A stretch of 64,000 nt of DNA from Phycisphaeraceae bacterium (GTDB taxonomy: Bacteria; Planctomycetota; Phycisphaerae; Phycisphaerales; UBA1924), in the NCBI GenBank assembly GCA_019636615.1, contig JAHBXF010000002.1, forward strand, positions 560,001 to 624,000, written 5' to 3'. The notes beneath the pieces are model-generated. The model saw only the letters and a list, made by a program, of their open reading frames with translations. It was not told where the DNA came from and ran no database searches. Position numbers and translations under genes: made by a program. Positions 8,863-16,253 of this stretch are shown in pieces; position 1 is the first letter of the stretch; each line of letters opens with the position of its first letter.

Positions 8863-9306
8863 ATGTCCGAGCCATTGAAGCCTGCTGAGCAACCGTGTCT
8901 ACCTGCGGGGTATCCCTTCAAGCCGCAGTATGAAATCACTCCATGTGATGCGGCGCGTCTGCTGCGCGAGGCACCTGGCGCGTTCATCTTGCTGGATTGC
9001 AGAACCAAGGATGAGTTCGATCTCGTGCACGTGCCGGGTTCGGTACACATCGCCATGCACGAGATCGAGGAGCGCTGGCAAGAGATCGAGGTTGGACCCG
9101 GTCAACGGGTCGGCGTGATCTGCCATCACGGGCAACGCTCGCTTCGAACCGCGCTCGCGCTGCGTGCGCTTGGAGTGCATGCGGCGCACTCCGTCGCGGG
9201 CGGGATCGATCTTTGGTCGCAGGCGGTTGACCCCGCACTTGCCCGCTATGAACACCGGGGCGGTCGCTTCGCGATCGTGCAGGCTCAAAATCCCGGCGGC
9301 AAATAA
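8863..9306 (+). CDS. Single-domain rhodanese-like protein
   Basis: 147 residues forming one rhodanese homology domain, a sulfur-transfer fold, likely cytoplasmic because no signal peptide is seen. The catalytic cysteine is Cys87 in VICHHGQRS, the six-residue active loop that accepts persulfide sulfur. The CDC25-like LLDCRTKDEFDLVHVPGSVHI strand precedes it and GGIDLWSQ closes the domain. Start chosen at ATG 8863, with AAAGGG 9 bases upstream. A GTG at 8857 in frame would add two residues. Its physiological acceptor is unknown. Transcription probably ends at the nested hairpin at 9337-9401. Confidence 0.88.
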   Translation: MSEPLKPAEQPCLPAGYPFKPQYEITPCDAARLLREAPGAFILLDCRTKDEFDLVHVPGSVHIAMHEIEERWQEIEVGPGQRVGVICHHGQRSLRTALALRALGVHAAHSVAGGIDLWSQAVDPALARYEHRGGRFAIVQAQNPGGK

Positions 9307-9336
9307 GGGCCCTTGCAGGGAACGCTGCCTCGCAAC

Positions 9337-9401
9337 CTGAACATCTCAATGAAAAAAGGCCACGCGGTGCGTGGCCTTTGAGTGATGACTGAGATGTTCA
9401 G
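9337..9401. terminator. Nested bidirectional terminator
   Basis: Inner hairpin: GGCCACGC (9358-9365), loop GGT, GCGTGGCC (9369-9376), flanked by AAAAAA on the left and TTT on the right, so it can act in both directions. Outer arms CTGAACATCTCA (9337-9348) and TGAGATGTTCAG (9390-9401) are perfect 12-base complements. It lies exactly between two convergent genes. Confidence 0.85.
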
Positions 9402-9407
9402 GCTGGC

Positions 9408-10475
9408 TTAGTAGACGCGGATCTCGCGGCCCTTGAAGTCGATGCCCTTGAGGCCGCCACGGGTCCACTTGAAGAAGCCGGGGAGCGACACGGTGGCGTC
9501 TGGCCCGCGAACAGGGCTTTCCCAGGTGTCCGGCGTGTAGGTCACGAGCATGGCGAAGTTGGAACGGGGACGGGCAGGATCCCAGCCGGGGTTCGCGCCG
9601 TAGTCAAGACCTGCGGGGTCGGGTGGGCCGGTGACGTTGCTGGTCACAGAGCCATCGTAGAAGAGCAGGGGCTGAACGGCGTCGGCGTAGGCGAAGTAGA
9701 ACTGAGCCTTGCCGCGGTGACGCACGTGGCCATCGAACATCTGCACTTTCTGAGAAGGAGCGAAGATGTCACCGAAGCGGCGGCGACCGAGTTCGCGGGC
9801 CGGATCCTGGTTGTTCGTGGGGTTGGTCAACTGGTAGAGGTTGTGCTGGCCGGCCTGCGTGACACCGACAACGTTGTCAGCGCGGTCGTTGGCGTAGTGA
9901 CCATAGAAGGTTTCGTACGAGGAGGAGTAGGGCCAGCGTGGGCTCAGGGGGTTTGGAGCGGGGGTGAAGGCGCCGTTGGCGAAGCCGACGGGGTCGGTCT
10001 GCCAGAGAAGGCGGTTGCGGTCTTCAGGGCAGACGACCATCTTCTCGGGGAGACGGGCGGCCAGATAGTCCTGGAGAACCAGGTGGGTGTAGAGAACGTC
10101 CGGGATCCAGCCGTTGATCTGGGCGAAGTTGTCGTTGCCGGTGCGGCGGCGGATGATGTCGACAGCCTGGGCTGAGTGCGATTCAAGACCGCCACCGCTG
10201 GCCTGGGCGACAAGATCAGGGTAACTCAGTTGGTTGGCCGACTGAGGTGACATGGTGAACGCGTACAGGCGGTCCTGGTAGTCGGCCGAGTACGAGTTCG
10301 TTGCGCGGCCCATCTGCTGCAGGTTGGACTGACAGATGGTGATCTTGCCGGCCTTGCGGGCTTCAGCAAGGGCAGGCAGCAAGATGCCGATCAGAAGCGC
10401 GATGATGGCAATGACCACCAAAAGCTCAATGAGCGTGAATGCTCGACGTCGGATTGTAAAGCAACCGCAGTTCAT
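9408..10475 (-). CDS. Prepilin-like (type II secretion/DUF1559-like) protein
   Basis: 355 residues starting with a class III prepilin signal: basic leader, cleavage expected between Ala12 and Phe13, Glu17 at +5, then a hydrophobic helix ending [14 protein letters not shown]. The large extracytoplasmic part contains Asn/Tyr/Trp-rich segments and an [14 protein letters not shown] block typical of the many planctomycete pseudopilin-like proteins. Their function is not established. It sits alone, away from the gsp operon at 32-45 kb, with its own promoter and a textbook AAGGAGGT site ending 5 bases before the ATG. It would need an inner-membrane prepilin peptidase, which is not in this window. 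The terminator at 9337-9401 follows. Confidence 0.85.
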   Translation of the reverse strand: MNCGCFTIRRRAFTLIELLVVIAIIALLIGILLPALAEARKAGKITICQSNLQQMGRATNSYSADYQDRLYAFTMSPQSANQLSYPDLVAQASGGGLESHSAQAVDIIRRRTGNDNFAQINGWIPDVLYTHLVLQDYLAARLPEKMVVCPEDRNRLLWQTDPVGFANGAFTPAPNPLSPRWPYSSSYETFYGHYANDRADNVVGVTQAGQHNLYQLTNPTNNQDPARELGRRRFGDIFAPSQKVQMFDGHVRHRGKAQFYFAYADAVQPLLFYDGSVTSNVTGPPDPAGLDYGANPGWDPARPRSNFAMLVTYTPDTWESPVRGPDATVSLPGFFKWTRGGLKGIDFKGREIRVY

Positions 10476-10850
10476 GCGGACCTCCTTAGCACACTCTCAG
10501 GAACAGGCGGGAGCCTGTTTGCCGGACATCGGCACGAATCACCCCGATTTCGGCCCCAGAACAGGGCCGGACACTATCGGTCTGCACGTAGTGTACAGGA
10601 ATGTGTCGGCTCTGTCTAGGGGATTTCTGCGAAATTCAACGGATTGTCGGCGGGGGCGACGACGGAAAACCATGTGAAGGGCATCCGCCGGGCCGCGCTT
10701 CGCTTCTATACCGACCGATCTGGTTCTTGGATCCGCCCCCCGAAAAAGTTTTGCACTTGTTTGGTGCGGTTGGTTCACGCACCCGGCCGTACTGTTGCGG
10801 CTCATCGACGCGGCTTCCTCCTGCGTGGACAAATCATCGAGAAAAGCATC
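10476..10850. other. 375-base intergenic region between divergent genes
   Basis: Holds the minus-strand promoter at 10590-10618 and, in the resulting leader of about 108 bases, a hairpin AACAGGC (10502-10508)/GCCTGTT (10513-10519) with a GGGA loop. For the plus-strand gene a TACTGT at 10790-10795 could be a -10, but no convincing -35 accompanies it. No small gene seen. Confidence 0.5.
10590..10618 (-). promoter_or_regulatory. Sigma-70-like promoter of the lone prepilin gene
   Basis: On the minus strand TAGACA (10613-10618, one mismatch to TTGACA) and TACACT (10590-10595) are separated by 17 bases. Predicted start near 10583 gives a leader of roughly 108 bases containing a 7-bp hairpin and a strong Shine-Dalgarno. 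Confidence 0.65.
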
Positions 10851-11849
10851 ATGAAGTCCTGTGATTGGCCCGTAGTTGTTCTCCTTGGCTGGCTCAGTTT
10901 GGCAGGGTGCCAAGGCGGGAGTCCATCCGACAAGGTAGGTGGAAACCTTGGGTCGCCCATGAAGACTGGTGAGCGTGGTGCCCAGGCCCCCGGCAAGCGG
11001 GTGGCCATTGTGGATGGGCAAGAGGTTTCCATGGCTGACCTTCAAGCGTCGCTTGCTGAGGTTGGGGGAGCGGTCGCCCTGGAAGAGTTTGTGATCGACA
11101 GCCGCCTGGCACGGATGGCTCAGGAGGCGGGGGTGCGACTGGATGATGAAGCGGTCCAGCGTGAACGGCTCGCCCTGATTGACAGCGTGGCACGTGGTTC
11201 TGACCTCTCAACAGAGCAGGCGGTCGCGTTTGTCGACCGGTTTCGCAGGGCCCGAGGCCTGGGGCCGAGACGGTTCGATGCCTTGCTTCAACGCAACGGC
11301 TTGATGCGTGCGCTTGTCGCCTCTGAAGTTGCCGTGACCCAGTCTGAGGTTGATGAAGCGATCCGGGCCGCGACCGGCCCACGCGTGCTTGCGCGTATTG
11401 TGGTCACACCGGCATTCGCCACGGCCTCGGCGGCGGCACAGCGGGTTCGCGCCGCGGGCGGGCTCGAAGCGCGAAAAGCGATCATGGCGTTGATCGCGTC
11501 GAGTGATTCGATCGATGCGTCGGCGGCCAGGGGCGGGCAGATCGGCCCGATGAGCGCGGCGGACCCCTCGCTCGTTTCGACACTTCGAACGGCGCTGTCG
11601 CTGCCTGTGGGCGAAGTGTCGGATGTCTTTGCGATCGAAGGGAGTTTCGCGGTGCTCCTGGTCGAGGGCGTCACCCCTGCGCCCGCGGATGCGAATGCTG
11701 TTGACCCTGAAGCGGTGCGGGCCCAGATCCGGCTTCGAAAAGAGCGAGAGGCCATGGACCGGCTCGGGGCCGCTCTACTGGGCCAAGGGCGGGTGATTGT
11801 TACCGACGAAGGGCTTCGATGGGCCTGGGAGAGTCGCCCCGGCGGGTGA
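10851..11849 (+). CDS. Parvulin/SurA-like peptidyl-prolyl isomerase lipoprotein
   Basis: 332 residues from ATG 10851, where a signal peptide with lipobox SLAGC (Cys near residue 17) begins. The upstream in-frame extension has no leader features. After a short linker, a SurA-N-like helical segment follows (VDGQEVSMADLQ, then LEEFVIDSRLARMAQEAGVRLDDEAVQRE). A parvulin-type rotamase region comes next (VLARIVVTPA through ARGGQIGPMSAAD, then LPVGEVSDVFAIEGSFAVLLV). Expected role: outer-envelope folding helper anchored by lipid. The parvulin domain looks divergent, so catalysis is uncertain. A BamE-like gene is convergent immediately downstream. Confidence 0.8.
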   Translation: MKSCDWPVVVLLGWLSLAGCQGGSPSDKVGGNLGSPMKTGERGAQAPGKRVAIVDGQEVSMADLQASLAEVGGAVALEEFVIDSRLARMAQEAGVRLDDEAVQRERLALIDSVARGSDLSTEQAVAFVDRFRRARGLGPRRFDALLQRNGLMRALVASEVAVTQSEVDEAIRAATGPRVLARIVVTPAFATASAAAQRVRAAGGLEARKAIMALIASSDSIDASAARGGQIGPMSAADPSLVSTLRTALSLPVGEVSDVFAIEGSFAVLLVEGVTPAPADANAVDPEAVRAQIRLRKEREAMDRLGAALLGQGRVIVTDEGLRWAWESRPGG

Positions 11850-11855
11850 AAAGCC

Positions 11856-12224
11856 TCACATCCAGCGCTTGCTCACGACAACGCCGTCACGAAAGGTGAC
11901 CGAATAGGTGCCCGGCGTGTGCGTGTGCTTTCGGGAGTTGATGAGAAGAAAGACCCTCGCGTGGTCGTGCTGGTGCTTGGTGTAGTTCCAACGCCAGACC
12001 TCGTCCCCGCTGGAGAGCACTTCCTGCTCGTTTGGTTTGCCGAGTTTGGCCAGCACGTCGTCCGGGGTGCTTTTACCAACCTCGACCGCCTGGGTCGCGC
12101 TGTTGACGGGCGAGAGTCCGGAGTAGTGCACGCTCTGGCTGCTGCGGATGAGACAACCGGGCAGCACGGTCGCAGCGCACGCCGCGAGGGTTACTGCCAC
12201 GGTCACATTGAGAAACGAGTGCAT
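11856..12224 (-). CDS. BamE/SmpA-like small lipoprotein
   Basis: 122 residues with a short signal peptide ending in a VLPGC lipobox. The mature core resembles the BamE/OmlA fold family: VEVGKSTPDDVLAKLGKP, then a beta-hairpin region with VWRWNYTKH and YSVTFRDGVVV. True BamE helps outer-membrane protein insertion, but several unrelated small lipoproteins share this fold, so the assignment is to the fold only. Start at ATG 12224 is set by AGGAG 6 bases upstream. It follows rny by 32 bases on the same strand and is probably co-transcribed with it. Confidence 0.75.
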   Translation of the reverse strand: MHSFLNVTVAVTLAACAATVLPGCLIRSSQSVHYSGLSPVNSATQAVEVGKSTPDDVLAKLGKPNEQEVLSSGDEVWRWNYTKHQHDHARVFLLINSRKHTHTPGTYSVTFRDGVVVSKRWM

Positions 12225-12256
12225 GGGTGACTCCTGGGGGCCTGACAACTGCTGGC

Positions 12257-13891
12257 TCAGCGGGCGTACTCGATCGCCCGGGTTTCTCGGAGAACCGTCA
12301 CGCGGATTTCACCGGGAAAGGTCATCTCGTCGCTGACCCGCTTGGCGATCTGGTGGGCGATGAGGAATGCCTCGTCGTCGTCCACCTTGGCCGCGTCCAC
12401 CATCACCCTGACTTCGCGACCCGCCTGGATGGCGTGCGCCTCGGTCACACCCTTGAACTTCATGGCGATGTCCTGGAGTTCGGTGAGTCGCTGGACGTAT
12501 TTCTCCATGCTCTCGCGGCGGGCCCCGGGGCGAGCGCTGCTGATGGCGTCGGCCGTCATCACGATGGGGGTGTAGAAACTCGTCGAGGGGATGTCGCCGT
12601 GGTGCCCGCCGATGGCGTTGAGGACCGGGTCTTTCTCGCCGAACTGTCGGGCGAAGTCCATGCCGATCTTGGGGTGGCCACCCTCCATTTCGTGGTCCAT
12701 GGCCTTGCCGATGTCGTGCAGGAAACCGCATCGGCGGGCGATAGCCCCGTCGAGGCCGAGTTGCTCGGCGATGATCTGCGCCATGAAAGCCACCTCGATC
12801 GAGTGGCGCAGCACATTCTGGCCGAAACTGGTGCGGTAATGGAGTTTGCCCATGGCCTCAACGACCTTGGGGTGCACGCCGCGGAGGTTCGCCTCCATCA
12901 CGGCTTCTTTGCCGTACTTCATGATCCGCTCGTTGGTTTCGCTGCGGACCTTCTCGACGATTTCCTCGATGCGTGAGGGGTGCATGCGGCCGTCTGCGAT
13001 GAGCCTCTCGAGCGACTCGACGGCGATGGCCTGGCGGACCTTGTCGAAACACGAAACAACGATGACGCCGGGGGTATCGTCGACGATGATATCGACGCCC
13101 GTCGCCTTTTCGATCGCACGGATGTTGCGGCCTTCGCGGCCGATGATCCGCCCCTTCATGTCGTCGCTGGGGATCGCGACCGACCGGACTGTGGACTCGG
13201 AGGTGTGCTCCGCGGCGTAACGCTGCATGGCCATGAGCGTGATTTCGCGAGACTTGTTCTTCGCGTCGTTCTCGGCCTCTTCAACGATCTTGCGTGAGAC
13301 CTTGCCGATCTCGTGGCGCACGTCTTCTTCCACGCGGACGAGGAGGGCTTCGCGGGCCTGGGCCGGCGTGAGGCCCGAGACACGCTGGAGGATCTCCTTC
13401 TGCTGCTCGAGCAGGTGGGCGATCTCCTCTTCCTTGCTGTCGAGGCTTTCTTCCCTTTTTTTGACCCCTTCGAGCCCGCGTGCAAGGCTGGTTTCCTTCT
13501 GGGTGAGGGTCTCTTCCTTGCGGTCGAGTGCATCCTCTCGCTTCTGGAGGCGGCGTTCGGTGTCACGCACCTCGGCCCGAGCCACTTCGAGTTCCTGCTC
13601 GGCCTTTGCTTTGCGCTCCAACACGGATTTTTCGGCCTCGAGCCGCAGGCGTTCGGCCTCGGCGACGGCCTGGGCCTTTGCTTGTTCGAGAAGCCGGGCG
13701 GCCTCGGCTTGCCCATCGGCGAGTTTCTTGGCTCCCAGCGAACGGCTGATGACGATTCCCGCGGCCGCGCCGGCCATGCCGGCCAGCAACCCAATGGCCC
13801 ACCCGGGCACACCACCGCCGGCGGATGTGGTGGGCGCGGTGGCCCAGAGGGCGCTCAGCAGAAGATGCGACGAGTTTGCAAACACGATCAT
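12257..13891 (-). CDS. rny: Ribonuclease Y
   Basis: A 544-residue membrane-anchored endoribonuclease that initiates mRNA decay. Domains in order: one N-terminal transmembrane helix (about residues 28-50), a long Glu/Lys/Arg-rich coiled coil (about 55-195), a KH RNA-binding domain with the GxxG-type IIGREGRNIRAIE, and an HD hydrolase domain with LRHSIEVA and the catalytic FLHDIGKAMDHE pair. Length is close to the usual 510-520. A GGAGG site lies 10 bases before the ATG. Very secure. Confidence 0.96.
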   Translation of the reverse strand: MIVFANSSHLLLSALWATAPTTSAGGGVPGWAIGLLAGMAGAAAGIVISRSLGAKKLADGQAEAARLLEQAKAQAVAEAERLRLEAEKSVLERKAKAEQELEVARAEVRDTERRLQKREDALDRKEETLTQKETSLARGLEGVKKREESLDSKEEEIAHLLEQQKEILQRVSGLTPAQAREALLVRVEEDVRHEIGKVSRKIVEEAENDAKNKSREITLMAMQRYAAEHTSESTVRSVAIPSDDMKGRIIGREGRNIRAIEKATGVDIIVDDTPGVIVVSCFDKVRQAIAVESLERLIADGRMHPSRIEEIVEKVRSETNERIMKYGKEAVMEANLRGVHPKVVEAMGKLHYRTSFGQNVLRHSIEVAFMAQIIAEQLGLDGAIARRCGFLHDIGKAMDHEMEGGHPKIGMDFARQFGEKDPVLNAIGGHHGDIPSTSFYTPIVMTADAISSARPGARRESMEKYVQRLTELQDIAMKFKGVTEAHAIQAGREVRVMVDAAKVDDDEAFLIAHQIAKRVSDEMTFPGEIRVTVLRETRAIEYAR

Positions 13892-14524
13892 GGCTGTCTG
13901 ACCTCCACAGGTGAGGCCGGACAGATGACAGGTATCGTTCAGGCAACCGATGCCCTAGCGACCGGAGCGCCCGCAGGATGCAGGCCGCGCGATCGAGGCG
14001 CCAATCTGAGGGCCCATAGCGGCAGGGAAGATCTGTCGGCAGATCACCGCGGCGGCCACACTCCCACACTTTCCCCGCAAGATCACCTCATCGAGTGTCG
14101 CGGATCGGCCTTGCTGCCATCCCGGAGCGGGAATGCTCAGGCTGCACCCCAAGCCGCGAGGATTTCCAGGCGGCTGGGTTGCGGCATTGAGCGTGCATGA
14201 TGGGAAGACAGTTGACTCTCACAGAAGGGATATTGAATCTGGGGAAAGTTCGCCTGGGAGTGTCGGTCTTGTTCGCGGATGAAAGAGCATGATCAGAGAG
14301 CGCGAGGAGAAGACGGCACGGCCGAGCGGGGAAGGGGCATGGGTCAGGTTTGGAACGGATCGGTTGCCGAACGGACCCGGACACGGGTTTCCCGTCACTG
14401 GGAACTCCCCGCGGCCATCCGCCGGTACCTATGCTACGCCGGATCTTCGTCCACATCCAAACTCTTCCCAAGCCAAGGGCGGTGGACCGCCCGGACGAAC
14501 ATCCCCCGCAGGACGCCACGCATC
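13892..14524. other. 633-base intergenic region, no gene recognised
   Basis: Lies between divergent rny and the lipoprotein at 14525. Short open frames on both strands have no recognisable homology or start signals. TTGACT occurs at 14212-14217 without a good -10. TATGCT at 14430-14435 may be the -10 for the plus-strand gene. The resulting leader would contain a GGGCGG (14477-14482)/CCGCCC (14487-14492) hairpin with loop TGGA. I looked for RNase P, SRP and tmRNA signature motifs and found none. Confidence 0.45.
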
Positions 14525-15277
14525 ATGAAGACTGGACAGATCTCATTCGTTTCCCTGCTGCTTTCCGGGCTCGTTCTCTCGACGTTGCTGGGCGGGTGCG
14601 GCGCTGCACAAAGGAGCCATCAGGTACCTGTGACGGGTGCCGAGACCTTTGTGCAGGAGGGGCCGCTCGGCATTGATGTTCATAACGCGTTTGGGTCGGT
14701 CTTCATCGAGGTTGATGAGGCGCTCACGTCGCCCCTCGTATGGGTTTGGGCCAAAGCCGATACCGCCGAAAAGTCCAAGCCGACGTGGGCCGCGGCAAGC
14801 CTGGATCGTACGGACGGCCTTCCGGTGCTGAGGGTGGCCACGGAAAACCCGGAAGGCTCTGTCGCGCAGGAGTATGTCGTTCGCATCCGCGTGCCCGGCT
14901 GTGCCGGGGTTCGGGTGAGGAACAGCGGCGGCACCGTGCGCGTCACAGGGGTGAAGGGTGCTGTGGACATCTCGAATGAACTCTCCGCCAGCGGCCGAGG
15001 AGGCCAGGCGATGTACGTTCAGGTTTCAGAGGGGAGCACCGGGCCGATCATGCTCAACGCCCCGTTGGGGACGATCGAACTGCGCCTGCCTGCCTCGCAG
15101 GCCGGTGTTGTATCCGCCGGGTCTGAATCCGGGCGAGTCACCGTTGATGCGGCCACGGCTTCGGTACTCTTGCCAAAGGTCACCACGAACCGCTGGGAAG
15201 CAACTGTCAACGGCGGCACAGAGCCCATCACGCTCCGGGCCGGAAGCGGTGATGTGAAAGTGCTCTTCGGGCGCTGA
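14525..15277 (+). CDS. Beta-rich (DUF4097-like) lipoprotein
   Basis: 250 residues from ATG 14525. The signal peptide ends in a TLLGGC lipobox with Cys near residue 24. The mature protein is a series of short repeated strands (VDVHNAFGSV-like, VRVRNSGGTVRVTGVKG, GTIELRLPA, SGRVTVDA, GSGDVKVLFGR). That pattern suggests a right-handed beta-helix or adhesin-like fold as in DUF4097 proteins. Function unknown. The frame extends upstream to 14279, but that part lacks export features. Its stop is 2 bases from the convergent PilZ gene stop, so no terminator space exists between them. Confidence 0.78.
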   Translation: MKTGQISFVSLLLSGLVLSTLLGGCGAAQRSHQVPVTGAETFVQEGPLGIDVHNAFGSVFIEVDEALTSPLVWVWAKADTAEKSKPTWAAASLDRTDGLPVLRVATENPEGSVAQEYVVRIRVPGCAGVRVRNSGGTVRVTGVKGAVDISNELSASGRGGQAMYVQVSEGSTGPIMLNAPLGTIELRLPASQAGVVSAGSESGRVTVDAATASVLLPKVTTNRWEATVNGGTEPITLRAGSGDVKVLFGR

Positions 15278-15279
15278 TG

Positions 15280-16170
15280 TCAGGCGGCCTGGCGTGCCTG
15301 CGCGGCCGTGATGCTGACAAATCTGCCGATCTGTTCAACGACGAAGGGCTTGTGCGAGGCGTGAAAGCCGAACTCGAATGCCGCGCCGGCGAGAAGGTTC
15401 TGCTCGCTGTCGAGGTGTTTGTGAACCAGTTTGGCGGTGACAGCGATGGGCGCGGGGATATGCGGCATGAGGTGCAGCCGCATCCAGATGTAGCGAGCCT
15501 TGTCCGCGGCGGCGGCTTGATCTTTGGGGAAGAGCAGCCCAACGCCACCGGCACCGATATTCATGAGCGAGCCGGAGAAACTCGGCCCGACTTCGGGCAG
15601 CAGTGAGGGCGGCGGGGAAACCGCCATGCCGCCCGGCATGGGCCGCTCGAGAAGATCTGTGATCGTGGCCCGGTTGGCGGCTTCGGCGGGCCCAACGGTG
15701 GTCGGGTCAAGGAGAGGCCAGCATTCGACATGGGGCAGGTTGAGGGCGGCGGCGGACACGCGCAGGAACTCACGCCTGTGGCAACGCTCGACCGTCTCGG
15801 GCATTTCGAGTCGGATGCCCGCCGGTGCAACGCCCCATGGAGAACTGCCCGCGGCGGGGCTGAGGGTCTTCGACCGGAACATCCAGCGGTTCTGCCCGAC
15901 CGACATGACACAGACTACGGGAAGGCCCGCTTCGATCGGCACGGCCGCGCCCGCGGCCCCCGGGCGTTCGACAAGAAGTTCATTCTCGGAAAGACCGAGC
16001 AGGCGAACACGCCACATGAGGTCAGGTGGTGGCGCCACGCGCGTGCCGTCTTCGGCTGTGGGTGTCTCGGTGTGCTGCCCCGCGATGGCAAACTCGATGC
16101 CCCCGCCACGTTCGTGGATCTGATGGAGGCAATCGCGCCAACGCTCGGTTCTCGATCTGTGGGCAGGCAT
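15280..16170 (-). CDS. PilZ-domain protein (YcgR-like), c-di-GMP binding
   Basis: 296 residues. The N-terminal half resembles the YcgR N-terminal domain (LLGLSENELLVERP). The C-terminal half carries the PilZ signature: RxxxR as R133-E-F-L-R137 and, about 65 residues later, the NxGxxG-type N204-I-G-A-G-G209. These residues wrap around cyclic di-GMP. The insertion between the two motifs, rich in Pro and Ala, is longer than usual. In flagellate bacteria YcgR brakes the motor, but no flagellar gene is in this window, so the output is unknown. AAGGAG lies 9 bases before the ATG. It follows the transglutaminase gene by 83 bases. Confidence 0.85.
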   Translation of the reverse strand: MPAHRSRTERWRDCLHQIHERGGGIEFAIAGQHTETPTAEDGTRVAPPPDLMWRVRLLGLSENELLVERPGAAGAAVPIEAGLPVVCVMSVGQNRWMFRSKTLSPAAGSSPWGVAPAGIRLEMPETVERCHRREFLRVSAAALNLPHVECWPLLDPTTVGPAEAANRATITDLLERPMPGGMAVSPPPSLLPEVGPSFSGSLMNIGAGGVGLLFPKDQAAAADKARYIWMRLHLMPHIPAPIAVTAKLVHKHLDSEQNLLAGAAFEFGFHASHKPFVVEQIGRFVSITAAQARQAA

Positions 16171-16253
16171 TCAGGATGCTCCTTGCAGGCGGGGCACAGG
16201 GTGCCGCGGCGCGTGAGGTTCGTCCTGATATCGACCCCGTCGAGGGGCATGGT

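Noticed and set aside
13955-14519. Short minus-strand frames and a possible structured RNA in the rny upstream gap
   Set aside because: No start signals or homology; RNase P, SRP and tmRNA signature motifs were looked for by eye and not found.
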